From: an uncultured Bacteroidales bacterium
GTDB lineage: Bacteria; Bacteroidota; Bacteroidia; Bacteroidales; Paludibacteraceae
Assembly (NCBI GenBank): GCA_902800215.1
Contig: CADCDS010000008.1
Location: 1-64,000, forward strand
Reading direction: 5' to 3'
Length of the DNA stretch: 64,000 nucleotides
This document shows, piece after piece, positions 57,284 to 64,000 of the stretch (positions are counted from its first letter, which is position 1; each line of letters begins with the position of its first letter). Both the position numbers and the translations under genes were made by a program. The notes below the pieces were generated by a model. It did no database searches, was not told the origin of the DNA, and saw only the letters and a program-made list of their open reading frames with translations.

Positions 57284-59728
57284 ATGGAAACACAATTCAC
57301 TTGGATTGCTTTCTACAAAGAGTTGGCTCAGAAACTTTTGCCCTACCGGCATAACATCCAACCTTTGCTCGATTTTATTTATTCCCTCAAGGATAAAAAC
57401 GGGAAGTCGCAGACCTCGTATATCCACGATAGTAAAGGGAATAGGGTTCCGACGATTGACCCGTTCTCTGTCATTGCCATCTTCAATCGTAACTCCAGAT
57501 GGGAGAATCGCAGCAAGATGTGTCAGGAATTTAAGCAATTCCTTTCTATAGAAAGCGAAGTGCCGACCGATTTCGATGGCATTCCCGTGGTCAATCCTAT
57601 GCGTTCTTTCTTCTTCGATTGGAACGATTGGCCCACTGTGGATCTTCTTTGGGATTTGTTTGAGCGAGTTGTAACAGGTCAGCCCTACCAAAAGGAATTG
57701 GATAATATCCTTCAACTGGGTTGGTATCCTGGTATGCTAACGATGGCTCTCTACTGGATTGATGCTGATTCCTTCTTAGCGCTGGACAGCAGAAACCGCG
57801 CATTTTTGCATACTTTTGGTTTTAATACCGAAAAGGTCAAGACCGCCGATGACTATTTTGCACTGCTTGATAAAGTAAAGCAGGCTATGCAAGATGGTAC
57901 CCTTCCATATAATTCCTTCTCCGAACTCTCCCATGATGCCTATGAGAAATCGTTTGACAAAGGTCTATGGATGTGGCACGGCAACTTCGACGACCTGCAA
58001 CAGGCTTTCATTGAGTGCGGTTCATCTGCTCCCATGATCCCGTTCGCTGATATCAAATCCAAAGAGCAGATGATTCAATCGTACCAGACCTTTGTTAAGA
58101 ACAAGGACAATAGCATCCCCTCGATGTACTGGCAGTTCATCTCCGAAATGAAAGAAGGTGACACCATCGTGGTTTTCGATACTAAGAAGGAAAACAAAAA
58201 GCAATACCATCTGCTCTACGGCTACGGAACCATCTCCAGCAGTTACACGGTAAATCCTCAGAACGAAAACCCGCTGCACCGTGAAGTGCAATGGCATCGT
58301 CCGTTCCTAACCGCACCCGTTGCGGAATATAAAACGCAAAACGCCCTTTACATCCACAAGGTAGAAGGCCTTGAAGCATATAACATTCGTAAACTTTTAC
58401 ACATTTCCGATACCACTATGGCAACCAATCACAGCGACATCGTCGCGTTGCTCAAATCCAACAAGAACCTCGTGCTCACAGGCGCACCTGGAACAGGTAA
58501 AACCCACTTAGCGAAAGAACTCGCTCTCGCACTTGGTGCAGACGAGTCCACAATCCGCAAAGTACAATTCCATCCCTCGTACGACTACACCGACTTTGTC
58601 GAAGGTATTCGTCCGCAACTCGATGGCACTTTCCGTCGCGTCGATGGTGAGTTCAAAGAGTTCTGCAAACGAGCACTCCTCGCTCAATCTACCGATTCAG
58701 ACATGCTCGCTGAACTGAACAACGACCCCAAGGTGTGGAAAGTATCGCTTATGGGTACTGGCGACAACGAGGTTCGTCGCGACTGTCTGGAGAACGGTTA
58801 TATCCGTATTGGTTGGGTGCAGTACGGCGATGAGGACTTCTCGGAGTTCGATCAGTTCGCGCATGGCGGTAAGAATGTCCTCCGCGCTTTCCAATCAACC
58901 ATGCAAGTCGGCGATATCATCGTTTCCTGCTATTCCGAGAAAGAGACCGATGCAATCGGTATCGTCACCGGCGATTATGAGTACCGCGAAGAAGGTGGGG
59001 ACTATCCTCGTTATCGTACGGTCAAATGGCTCGCCAAGAATATCCGCGAGAACATCATCGATATCAATGGAGGTAAGCGGTTTACGTTGTCAACGGTATA
59101 TCTCTCCAATATCAAACCGGCTGATGCATTAGAAGTTGCCAAGAGAAATAGCATGCCGACGACCGCTCCTACCAACAAACCTTTCGTCTTCATCATCGAT
59201 GAGATCAACCGTGGTGAACTCAGCAAGATCTTCGGTGAACTATTCGGCGCTATCGAGAAAGGCTATCGCGGCGAGAAAGGTCGTGTCCGTACGCAGTACC
59301 AGAATATGATTGCGGAAGGCGACCCGTTCAAAGATGGTTTCTTCGTTCCCGAAAACGTCTATATCATCGGCACGATGAACGATATCGACCGCTCCGTCGA
59401 AAGCATGGACTTCGCAATGCGTCGCCGCTTCTCGTGGAAAGAAGTAACGGCTGCTGAGAGTTACGATACCATCATCGCTAACAACGCCGCTTTCAAAGGT
59501 AACAAAGCCGAAGTAGAGGCACGCATGGTTCGTCTCAATGCCAAGATCAAAGAAAGTTTAGGTCAAGCCTACCAAATCGGTGCCGCTTACTTCCTCGAAC
59601 TCAAAAACGATGACTTCGAAGCCCTCTGGAAGACCCATCTCGAAGGACTATTGTTCGAGTACTTTCGTGGCGAAAGAGATGCAGAACAGAAAGTAGAAGA
59701 ACTGCACGGTATCTTCATTAATGGATAA
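57284..59728 (+). CDS. McrB-type AAA+ GTPase with two EVE/PUA-like domains
   Basis: Motor subunit of a McrBC-type, modification-dependent restriction system, 814 residues. Residues 1-260 are unrecognised. About 270-360 looks like an EVE/PUA-type domain (WQFISEMKEGDTIVVFDTKKENKK, LLYGYGTISSSY). The AAA+ domain has Walker A GAPGTGKTHLAKEL (about 404), Walker B FVFIIDEINRGELSKIFGEL (about 632) and the McrB signature TMNDIDRSVESMDFAMRRRFSW (about 700). A second EVE-like segment (about 484-610; WKVSLMGTGDNEVRRDCLENGYIRIGW, MQVGDIIVSCYS, IGIVTGDYEYRE) lies between Walker A and Walker B. EVE domains read modified bases. It overlaps mcrC by 8 bp. Confidence 0.88.
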   Translation: METQFTWIAFYKELAQKLLPYRHNIQPLLDFIYSLKDKNGKSQTSYIHDSKGNRVPTIDPFSVIAIFNRNSRWENRSKMCQEFKQFLSIESEVPTDFDGIPVVNPMRSFFFDWNDWPTVDLLWDLFERVVTGQPYQKELDNILQLGWYPGMLTMALYWIDADSFLALDSRNRAFLHTFGFNTEKVKTADDYFALLDKVKQAMQDGTLPYNSFSELSHDAYEKSFDKGLWMWHGNFDDLQQAFIECGSSAPMIPFADIKSKEQMIQSYQTFVKNKDNSIPSMYWQFISEMKEGDTIVVFDTKKENKKQYHLLYGYGTISSSYTVNPQNENPLHREVQWHRPFLTAPVAEYKTQNALYIHKVEGLEAYNIRKLLHISDTTMATNHSDIVALLKSNKNLVLTGAPGTGKTHLAKELALALGADESTIRKVQFHPSYDYTDFVEGIRPQLDGTFRRVDGEFKEFCKRALLAQSTDSDMLAELNNDPKVWKVSLMGTGDNEVRRDCLENGYIRIGWVQYGDEDFSEFDQFAHGGKNVLRAFQSTMQVGDIIVSCYSEKETDAIGIVTGDYEYREEGGDYPRYRTVKWLAKNIRENIIDINGGKRFTLSTVYLSNIKPADALEVAKRNSMPTTAPTNKPFVFIIDEINRGELSKIFGELFGAIEKGYRGEKGRVRTQYQNMIAEGDPFKDGFFVPENVYIIGTMNDIDRSVESMDFAMRRRFSWKEVTAAESYDTIIANNAAFKGNKAEVEARMVRLNAKIKESLGQAYQIGAAYFLELKNDDFEALWKTHLEGLLFEYFRGERDAEQKVEELHGIFING

Positions 59729-61025
59729 TCTGATTCATATATCAGATAACAGCAAAGCCAAGTTCGAGCCCCAACAACTCGAACAACTCAGAGCGATTGC
59801 TGGAGTGCCCATCCGAGATATACAATTGGATGGCAATCCCCATTTGCTCGTCTTCCCGCATAGCCTCAGCGACTGCCCCGACAAGATCCAAGACACGCCA
59901 ATCTTCACCATCGAAGGCGACAACACCCTCGTCACCGGCAACATCATGGGCTTTGTGGGATACAAGAACACACGTCTGCGCATCTACTCGCGTTTTACCA
60001 AACCCGACGAACAGGATTATTTCCTCCATTACATGCTTCAGCGTGTGTTCTCCATCAATCTCTTCGATCTCCAGTATGGTGCAACCAACGAGGACATCTT
60101 CGATTTCCTCATCTATCTCTTCCCCGCGTATCTCAAACGTGCGTACCGGCAAGGTCTCTACAAAGAGTACCAAACCCACCGCTACAACGATACCCACATA
60201 CGCGGTCGAATAGACATCGCGCAGCATATCCGCCTCAACCTGCCGTTCTCCGGCAATGTGGCTTACCAAACGCGTGAGTACGCTTATAACAATGACCTCA
60301 CCCAACTCATTCGCCATACCATCGAGTATATCCGTCAACACCCCTACGCAGGCGGAATTCTGCAAAACGATGCCGACACCAAGGATGCGGTCAAAGCGAT
60401 TGAGCAAGCAACGCCGACCTATAATCGTCAGGAGCGCGCCAAGATCATCAATCGCAACCTGCGCCCTGTGCACCATCCTTATTATTCCGAATACCGCTAT
60501 CTCCAACAGCTCTGCCTCCAGATTCTTCGTCACGAAGAACTCAAATATGGCACGTCTGACAACGAGATTTACGGCATCCTCTTCGATGGTGCTTGGCTTT
60601 GGGAAGAATACCTCAATACGCTCCTTGCACCTGCAGGCTTCTTGCACCCGCGCAATAAAGACAACGTCGGTGCTATTCACCTCTTCCATCACCCAATGTC
60701 TGCACCGCGTTACCCCGATTTTCACAAACCGGACTTTATCCTCGATGCCAAGTACAAAGGCTATACCGACAAACGTGTCTCCGAAGTGGACCGAGACGAT
60801 CTTCATCAACTCATCGCCTATATGTATATCCAGCAGGCGTCTCGTGGAGGTCTCGTCTATCCTTGTACCTCTACGGATACAATCATCCCAACCGCTTCCC
60901 TCAACGGTTACGGCGGTTCGATATCCCTCTACGGTCTTCCCATACCCCAACAAGTTCCAAAATGGAACGACTTCCAGACCGTCATGCACCAATCAGAAAT
61001 TCAGTTAACGTCCCAAATTGCATGA
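59721..61025 (+). CDS. McrC-type PD-(D/E)XK nuclease subunit
   Basis: Partner of the upstream McrB; cuts DNA when the GTPase motor encounters modified sites. 434 residues: N-terminal beta-rich domain that docks to McrB, the HIRGRIDIAQHI motif (about 160) conserved in McrC, and the nuclease core with FILDAKYKGY (about 337-346; Asp-x-Lys catalytic pair) and RDDLHQLIAYMYI (about 358). The stop codon overlaps the next start as ATGA, so the three genes mcrB-mcrC-transposase are translationally coupled. Confidence 0.9.
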   Translation: MDNLIHISDNSKAKFEPQQLEQLRAIAGVPIRDIQLDGNPHLLVFPHSLSDCPDKIQDTPIFTIEGDNTLVTGNIMGFVGYKNTRLRIYSRFTKPDEQDYFLHYMLQRVFSINLFDLQYGATNEDIFDFLIYLFPAYLKRAYRQGLYKEYQTHRYNDTHIRGRIDIAQHIRLNLPFSGNVAYQTREYAYNNDLTQLIRHTIEYIRQHPYAGGILQNDADTKDAVKAIEQATPTYNRQERAKIINRNLRPVHHPYYSEYRYLQQLCLQILRHEELKYGTSDNEIYGILFDGAWLWEEYLNTLLAPAGFLHPRNKDNVGAIHLFHHPMSAPRYPDFHKPDFILDAKYKGYTDKRVSEVDRDDLHQLIAYMYIQQASRGGLVYPCTSTDTIIPTASLNGYGGSISLYGLPIPQQVPKWNDFQTVMHQSEIQLTSQIA

Positions 61026-62098
61026 CCCAAGATCACGACACATGGCAATGGCAGGAACCCGGCAAAGCATGGAAAGGCTCCGGGTTATACCATATCACGC
61101 TCAAGATTCCTACGTGTGAACCCTTGCTCGGCGATCTGGTCATCCCCGATAACGACCCCACGCAAGCCTACATCAAGCATTTGCCCCTTGGCGATGCACT
61201 TTTGTTATGTCTCCGTGAGTTCCCCAATTATCATCCCGAGATACAAGTGTTGCATTATTGCCTTATGCCCGACCATTTGCACATGATCTGGTATGTGCGG
61301 CAGGCGATGCCGAGAAGCATCCGCATGGTAGTGTCCGGTTTTCGTTCTGCCGCTCAAAAGCTCGGTCGCGCGTTTTCGTATTATGACGAGGCTACCTTTT
61401 CTTCTGTTGCCCCGACTGTCAGTCGGGAGAAATACCAAGAAAATACCTTACGCAAGCAACTGGGCAATGATGCGTACTATGCCCTCCCGCCTATCTTCAC
61501 CGAGATGCCGCATATCCGTCCCATGGGACAGCGGCGCCAATTGCCCGCTACGCTTCGCTATATCGACATGAATCCGCAGCGCCTGGCTACCAAGCGTCTC
61601 ATGCCGAAATATTTCCGTGTACAGGACAATATTGAGATTGCCGGGCGGATATATTGCGGTGTAGGTAATACGAACTTGTTACAGGCAGCGCACCATATGC
61701 CTGTCCATGTGCGGCACACTATGCTCGACGAGGCGGCACATGGCGATGACAATCGCCTCAACGCTTATATGGATAGCTGCATCGCTGCGGCTGAGAAAGG
61801 TGCGGTGCTCGTATCGCCGTTCATTCACAAGAAAGAACGCGAGGTGCTCTATAGTGTCCTGGCCGAAGGAGGCAAGGCTATCTATCTCGCCGATAACGGT
61901 TTCGGCGACTATTACAAACCCTCGGACAGTCTCTTTGATGCGGTCGCGAATAAGCAGGTTCTCATCCTGAGTCCGTGGCCGTACGACCCCAAAAAGCGGG
62001 GCATCACGCGCGCTGAATGCGTCGCGATGAATCAGATGGCGGAAGAAATATGTTCCCTTTCTTCCATTGCCCCGACTGACAGTCGGGAGAAATACTAA
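61022..62098 (+). CDS. IS200/RAYT-type Y1 transposase with Rossmann-like C-terminal domain
   Basis: A 358-residue protein. The N-terminal Y1_Tnp/TnpA_REP domain (about 12-220) has the HUH motif in MPDHLHMIWYV (His85, His87), the family opening YHITLKIP and LRYIDMNPQRLATK. The catalytic Tyr cannot be placed with certainty. The C-terminal part (about 240-340; GAVLVSPFIHKKEREVLYSVL, AIYLADNGFGDYYKPS, VLILSPWPY) looks like a DprA/SLOG-style nucleotide-binding fold. Two REP-like palindromes are in its own sequence, at residues about 125-140 (SSVAPTVSREKYQ) and at the C terminus (SSIAPTDSREKY, including the stop codon). ATG overlaps the mcrC stop. Either a resident transposase or an enzyme recruited by the defence operon. 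Confidence 0.8.
   Translation: MTQDHDTWQWQEPGKAWKGSGLYHITLKIPTCEPLLGDLVIPDNDPTQAYIKHLPLGDALLLCLREFPNYHPEIQVLHYCLMPDHLHMIWYVRQAMPRSIRMVVSGFRSAAQKLGRAFSYYDEATFSSVAPTVSREKYQENTLRKQLGNDAYYALPPIFTEMPHIRPMGQRRQLPATLRYIDMNPQRLATKRLMPKYFRVQDNIEIAGRIYCGVGNTNLLQAAHHMPVHVRHTMLDEAAHGDDNRLNAYMDSCIAAAEKGAVLVSPFIHKKEREVLYSVLAEGGKAIYLADNGFGDYYKPSDSLFDAVANKQVLILSPWPYDPKKRGITRAECVAMNQMAEEICSLSSIAPTDSREKY
61396..61444. repeat. REP-like element copy 1 (inside RAYT gene)
   Basis: Palindrome CCCGACTGTCAGTCGGG at 61411-61427 with flanks CTTCTGTTGC and AGAAATACCAAGAAAAT. Matches copy 2 over about 45 bp. Confidence 0.92.
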
Positions 62099-62104
62099 GA
62101 AAAT
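62057..62104. repeat. REP-like element copy 2 (RAYT C terminus)
   Basis: Palindrome CCCGACTGACAGTCGGG at 62071-62087, same flanks (CTTCCATTGC, AGAAATACTAAGAAAAT). Contains the RAYT stop codon. Confidence 0.92.
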
Positions 62105-62114
62105 TCAAAATACT

Positions 62115-64000
62115 ATGACCCAGATACAGCAACAGAAAGCCGCGCGCGACTTTGCACAGAGATGGAAAGATAAAGGCTACGAGAAAGGCGAGAGCCAGAT
62201 CTTTTGGAGTACGCTTCTGACCGAGGTATTCGGCGTTGAGCATGTGGATGCCTTCTTGCTCTACGAGCAGCAAGTACATCTCGATCATACGTCCTTCATC
62301 GACGGTTTCATCCCGTCCACAAAAGTGATGATCGAGCAAAAATCGCTCAACAAAGACCTTGGTGCGCCTATCAAACAGTCCGACGGTACTTCCCTCAATC
62401 CTTTCCAACAGGCAAAACGCTATGCCGCAGAATTGCCGTACAGCCAACGTCCGCGTTGGATCGTCACATGCAACTTCCGCGAGTTCTGGGTCTATGACAT
62501 GGAGCAGCCAAACGGCGAGCCCCAAAAGATCCTTCTCGAAAACCTCGAAAAAGAATACTACCGTCTCCAGTTCCTTGTGGACGAAGGCAACGAGCATATC
62601 AAGCAGGAACAGAAAGTGTCCGAAGAAGCCGGCAAACTGGTAGGCCTCATCTATGATGCTTTATTGGCGCAATACCACGAGCCGGAGAACCCCGAAACGC
62701 TCCGCAGCCTTAACATCCTCTGTGTGCGCCTCGTGTTCTGTCTCTATGCCGAGGATGCCGGTCTGTTCAGCAGCCGTACCGCCTTCCATGATTTCCTCGC
62801 CCAGTATCCTGCCAAAGACATACGTCGTGCCTTGAAAGACCTGTTCGAGATACTCGACACGCCTGAAGATCAGCGCGACCCATATCTGGAAGATGTGCTC
62901 AAAGCCTTCCCCTATGTCAACGGTGGTCTGTTCAGCAACGACACACGACTGGAGATTCCGCAATTCACGGACGAACTCAAAGAACTCATCCTCGCTAAAG
63001 CCTCCGATGACTTCGATTGGTCAGAGATTAGTCCTACCATCTTCGGCGCGATCTTCGAATCAACCCTCAACCCTGAGACACGCCGTTCCGGTGGTATGCA
63101 CTATACCTCGATCGCCAACATCCACAAGGTCATTGACCCGCTTTTCCTCGACGATCTCAAAGCAGAGTTCGAGGCTATCAAAGCTATCACGAACGACAAA
63201 CAGCAGCGTCAGCGTCTCGATGCCTTCCAAGACAAACTGGCATCCCTCACGTTCTTCGACCCTGCCTGCGGTTCCGGTAACTTCCTCACGGAAAGTTACG
63301 TCTCGCTCCGTCGGCTCGAAAACCAACTCATCCTTCTGCGCAACAAAGGACAGGGCACGTTCGGTGATATAGCCAATCCCATCAAGGTCGATATCCACCA
63401 GTTCTACGGCATCGAGATCAACGACTTCGCTGTCTCCGTTGCCACAACCGCTCTTTGGATCGCCGAGCAACAAATGCTTCAGGAGACACAGAAGATTGTA
63501 TCGTTTAACGTCAATCCGCTTCCACTCAAAGCCTACCATAACATCCTCGAAGGCAATGCCCTCCGTCTCGATTGGTCAGAGGTAATCGCCCCCGACCGTC
63601 TCAACTATATCATGGGTAACCCGCCGTTTGTAGGTGCGCGCTTAATGGCACAGGAACAAAAGGATGACCTATTGGAGATTTTTGGTAAGAAATGGAAGAA
63701 CCTCGGCAACATGGATTACGTCTGCGGTTGGTATTTGAAAGCCGCGCAGATGATAGCCGCCAATCCTGCTATCCGTGCTGCTCTCGTTTCTACGAACTCT
63801 ATCACACAAGGTGAGCAGGTCGCTAATCTTTGGAAGCCTCTCTTTGAACAATATAATATCCGTTTCGACTTTGCCTACCGTACTTTCCGTTGGGATTCCG
63901 AAGCCGACATCAAAGCCCACGTCCATTGTGTCATCATAGGATTTTCTTCTGTTGCAGGCGATTGTCAATCGCCGCTCAAAAAGATCTACCTCTCCGACGC
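62115..64000 (+). CDS. MmeI-family type IIG restriction-methyltransferase (partial)
   Basis: Open to the window end; 628 codons are visible. Single-chain restriction and N6-adenine methylation enzyme of the MmeI family. N-terminal nuclease-like segment with FIDGFIPSTKVMIEQKS (about 60-77; D-x(n)-ExK), then the helical spacer (about 150-330; RLVFCLYAEDAGLF), the methyltransferase core with FFDPACGSGNF (motif I, about 380) and MGNPPFVG (motif IV NPPF, about 501). The DNA-recognition domain lies beyond the edge. A REP-like palindrome (63957-63973) is in frame near residue 612 (SSVAGDCQSPLKK). Start codon is 16 nt after the RAYT stop. Confidence 0.92.
   Translation, partial: MTQIQQQKAARDFAQRWKDKGYEKGESQIFWSTLLTEVFGVEHVDAFLLYEQQVHLDHTSFIDGFIPSTKVMIEQKSLNKDLGAPIKQSDGTSLNPFQQAKRYAAELPYSQRPRWIVTCNFREFWVYDMEQPNGEPQKILLENLEKEYYRLQFLVDEGNEHIKQEQKVSEEAGKLVGLIYDALLAQYHEPENPETLRSLNILCVRLVFCLYAEDAGLFSSRTAFHDFLAQYPAKDIRRALKDLFEILDTPEDQRDPYLEDVLKAFPYVNGGLFSNDTRLEIPQFTDELKELILAKASDDFDWSEISPTIFGAIFESTLNPETRRSGGMHYTSIANIHKVIDPLFLDDLKAEFEAIKAITNDKQQRQRLDAFQDKLASLTFFDPACGSGNFLTESYVSLRRLENQLILLRNKGQGTFGDIANPIKVDIHQFYGIEINDFAVSVATTALWIAEQQMLQETQKIVSFNVNPLPLKAYHNILEGNALRLDWSEVIAPDRLNYIMGNPPFVGARLMAQEQKDDLLEIFGKKWKNLGNMDYVCGWYLKAAQMIAANPAIRAALVSTNSITQGEQVANLWKPLFEQYNIRFDFAYRTFRWDSEADIKAHVHCVIIGFSSVAGDCQSPLKKIYLSD
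63941..63976. repeat. REP-like element copy 3 (inside MmeI-type gene)
   Basis: Flank TTTTCTTCTGTTGC as in copy 1, then the stem GGCGATTG-T-CAATCGCC (63957-63973). Stem bases differ from copies 1 and 2 in three pairs, each compensated. Confidence 0.8.

Noticed and set aside
59742-60992. 416-codon open frame on the minus strand
   Set aside because: Antisense to mcrC along its whole length; the mcrC frame has clear nuclease motifs, this one has none.

Overview
The window is chromosomal DNA from a member of the Bacteroidota, almost certainly order Bacteroidales. Evidence: sixteen promoters of the Bacteroidetes type (TTTG or CTTG at -33, TAnnTTTG at -7), weak Shine-Dalgarno use, type B L31, two-gene ExbD cassettes, a carboxypeptidase-regulatory-domain TonB receptor, choice-of-anchor J, DUF4954, DUF4301, DUF6089, DUF5020 and DUF4874/DUF4832 proteins. 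A more precise placement (an uncultured gut-type family such as Paludibacteraceae) is only a guess.

Layout. 0-5.3 kb: uvrB, convergent with a trpB2-pullulanase operon. 5.3-10.4 kb: rpsF-rpsR-rplI-rpmE2, a PnuC-like transporter, an RluA-type pseudouridine synthase and a GDSL esterase. 10.4-13 kb (minus): ExbB/ExbD energy-transduction operon behind tRNA-Ser(GGA). 13-16.4 kb: tatD-queA-THUMP methyltransferase, with tRNA-Ser(UGA) divergent. 16.5-30.6 kb: a long minus-strand block, dnaN - DUF4954 - RNase Z - radA - DUF6089 - uppS - bamA - two skp/ompH - MFS - murF - coiled-coil membrane protein, mixing DNA replication/repair with envelope assembly. 30.6-41.5 kb: BASS transporter, a secreted DUF4874/DUF4832 protein, a single-chain TamB plus Omp85-barrel fusion, a small beta-barrel and a CPA2 antiporter. 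41.5-49.4 kb: murI, sufB behind tRNA-Cys, exonuclease, RlmI-like methyltransferase, nucleosidase, thrS (TGS-less), TrmH-type methyltransferase. 49.4-55.3 kb: S1/P1 nuclease - TonB receptor - anchor-J lipoprotein - DUF5020/Tsx-like protein, read as a nucleic-acid scavenging operon. 55.3-56.7 kb: DUF4301. 57.2-64 kb: a defence operon, EVE-containing McrB - McrC - IS200/RAYT-type transposase with a Rossmann-like tail - MmeI-type IIG restriction-methyltransferase (cut by the window end).

The most unusual points: (1) the TamB-barrel fusion that would tie inner and outer membrane in one chain; (2) short word-like repeats (GGCTATTAGCT, GGAGATTGGAGA, GGGATACCGGGATACC, GACGATTGACGATT and others) that sit between genes and also in frame inside many housekeeping genes, making signal peptides, start codons and C termini; (3) REP-like palindromes embedded in the RAYT gene itself and in its operon partner, with compensatory stem changes; (4) tRNA-Cys, a terminator and sufB stacked with no space between them; (5) three divergent promoter pairs with -33 boxes only 4-5 bp apart.
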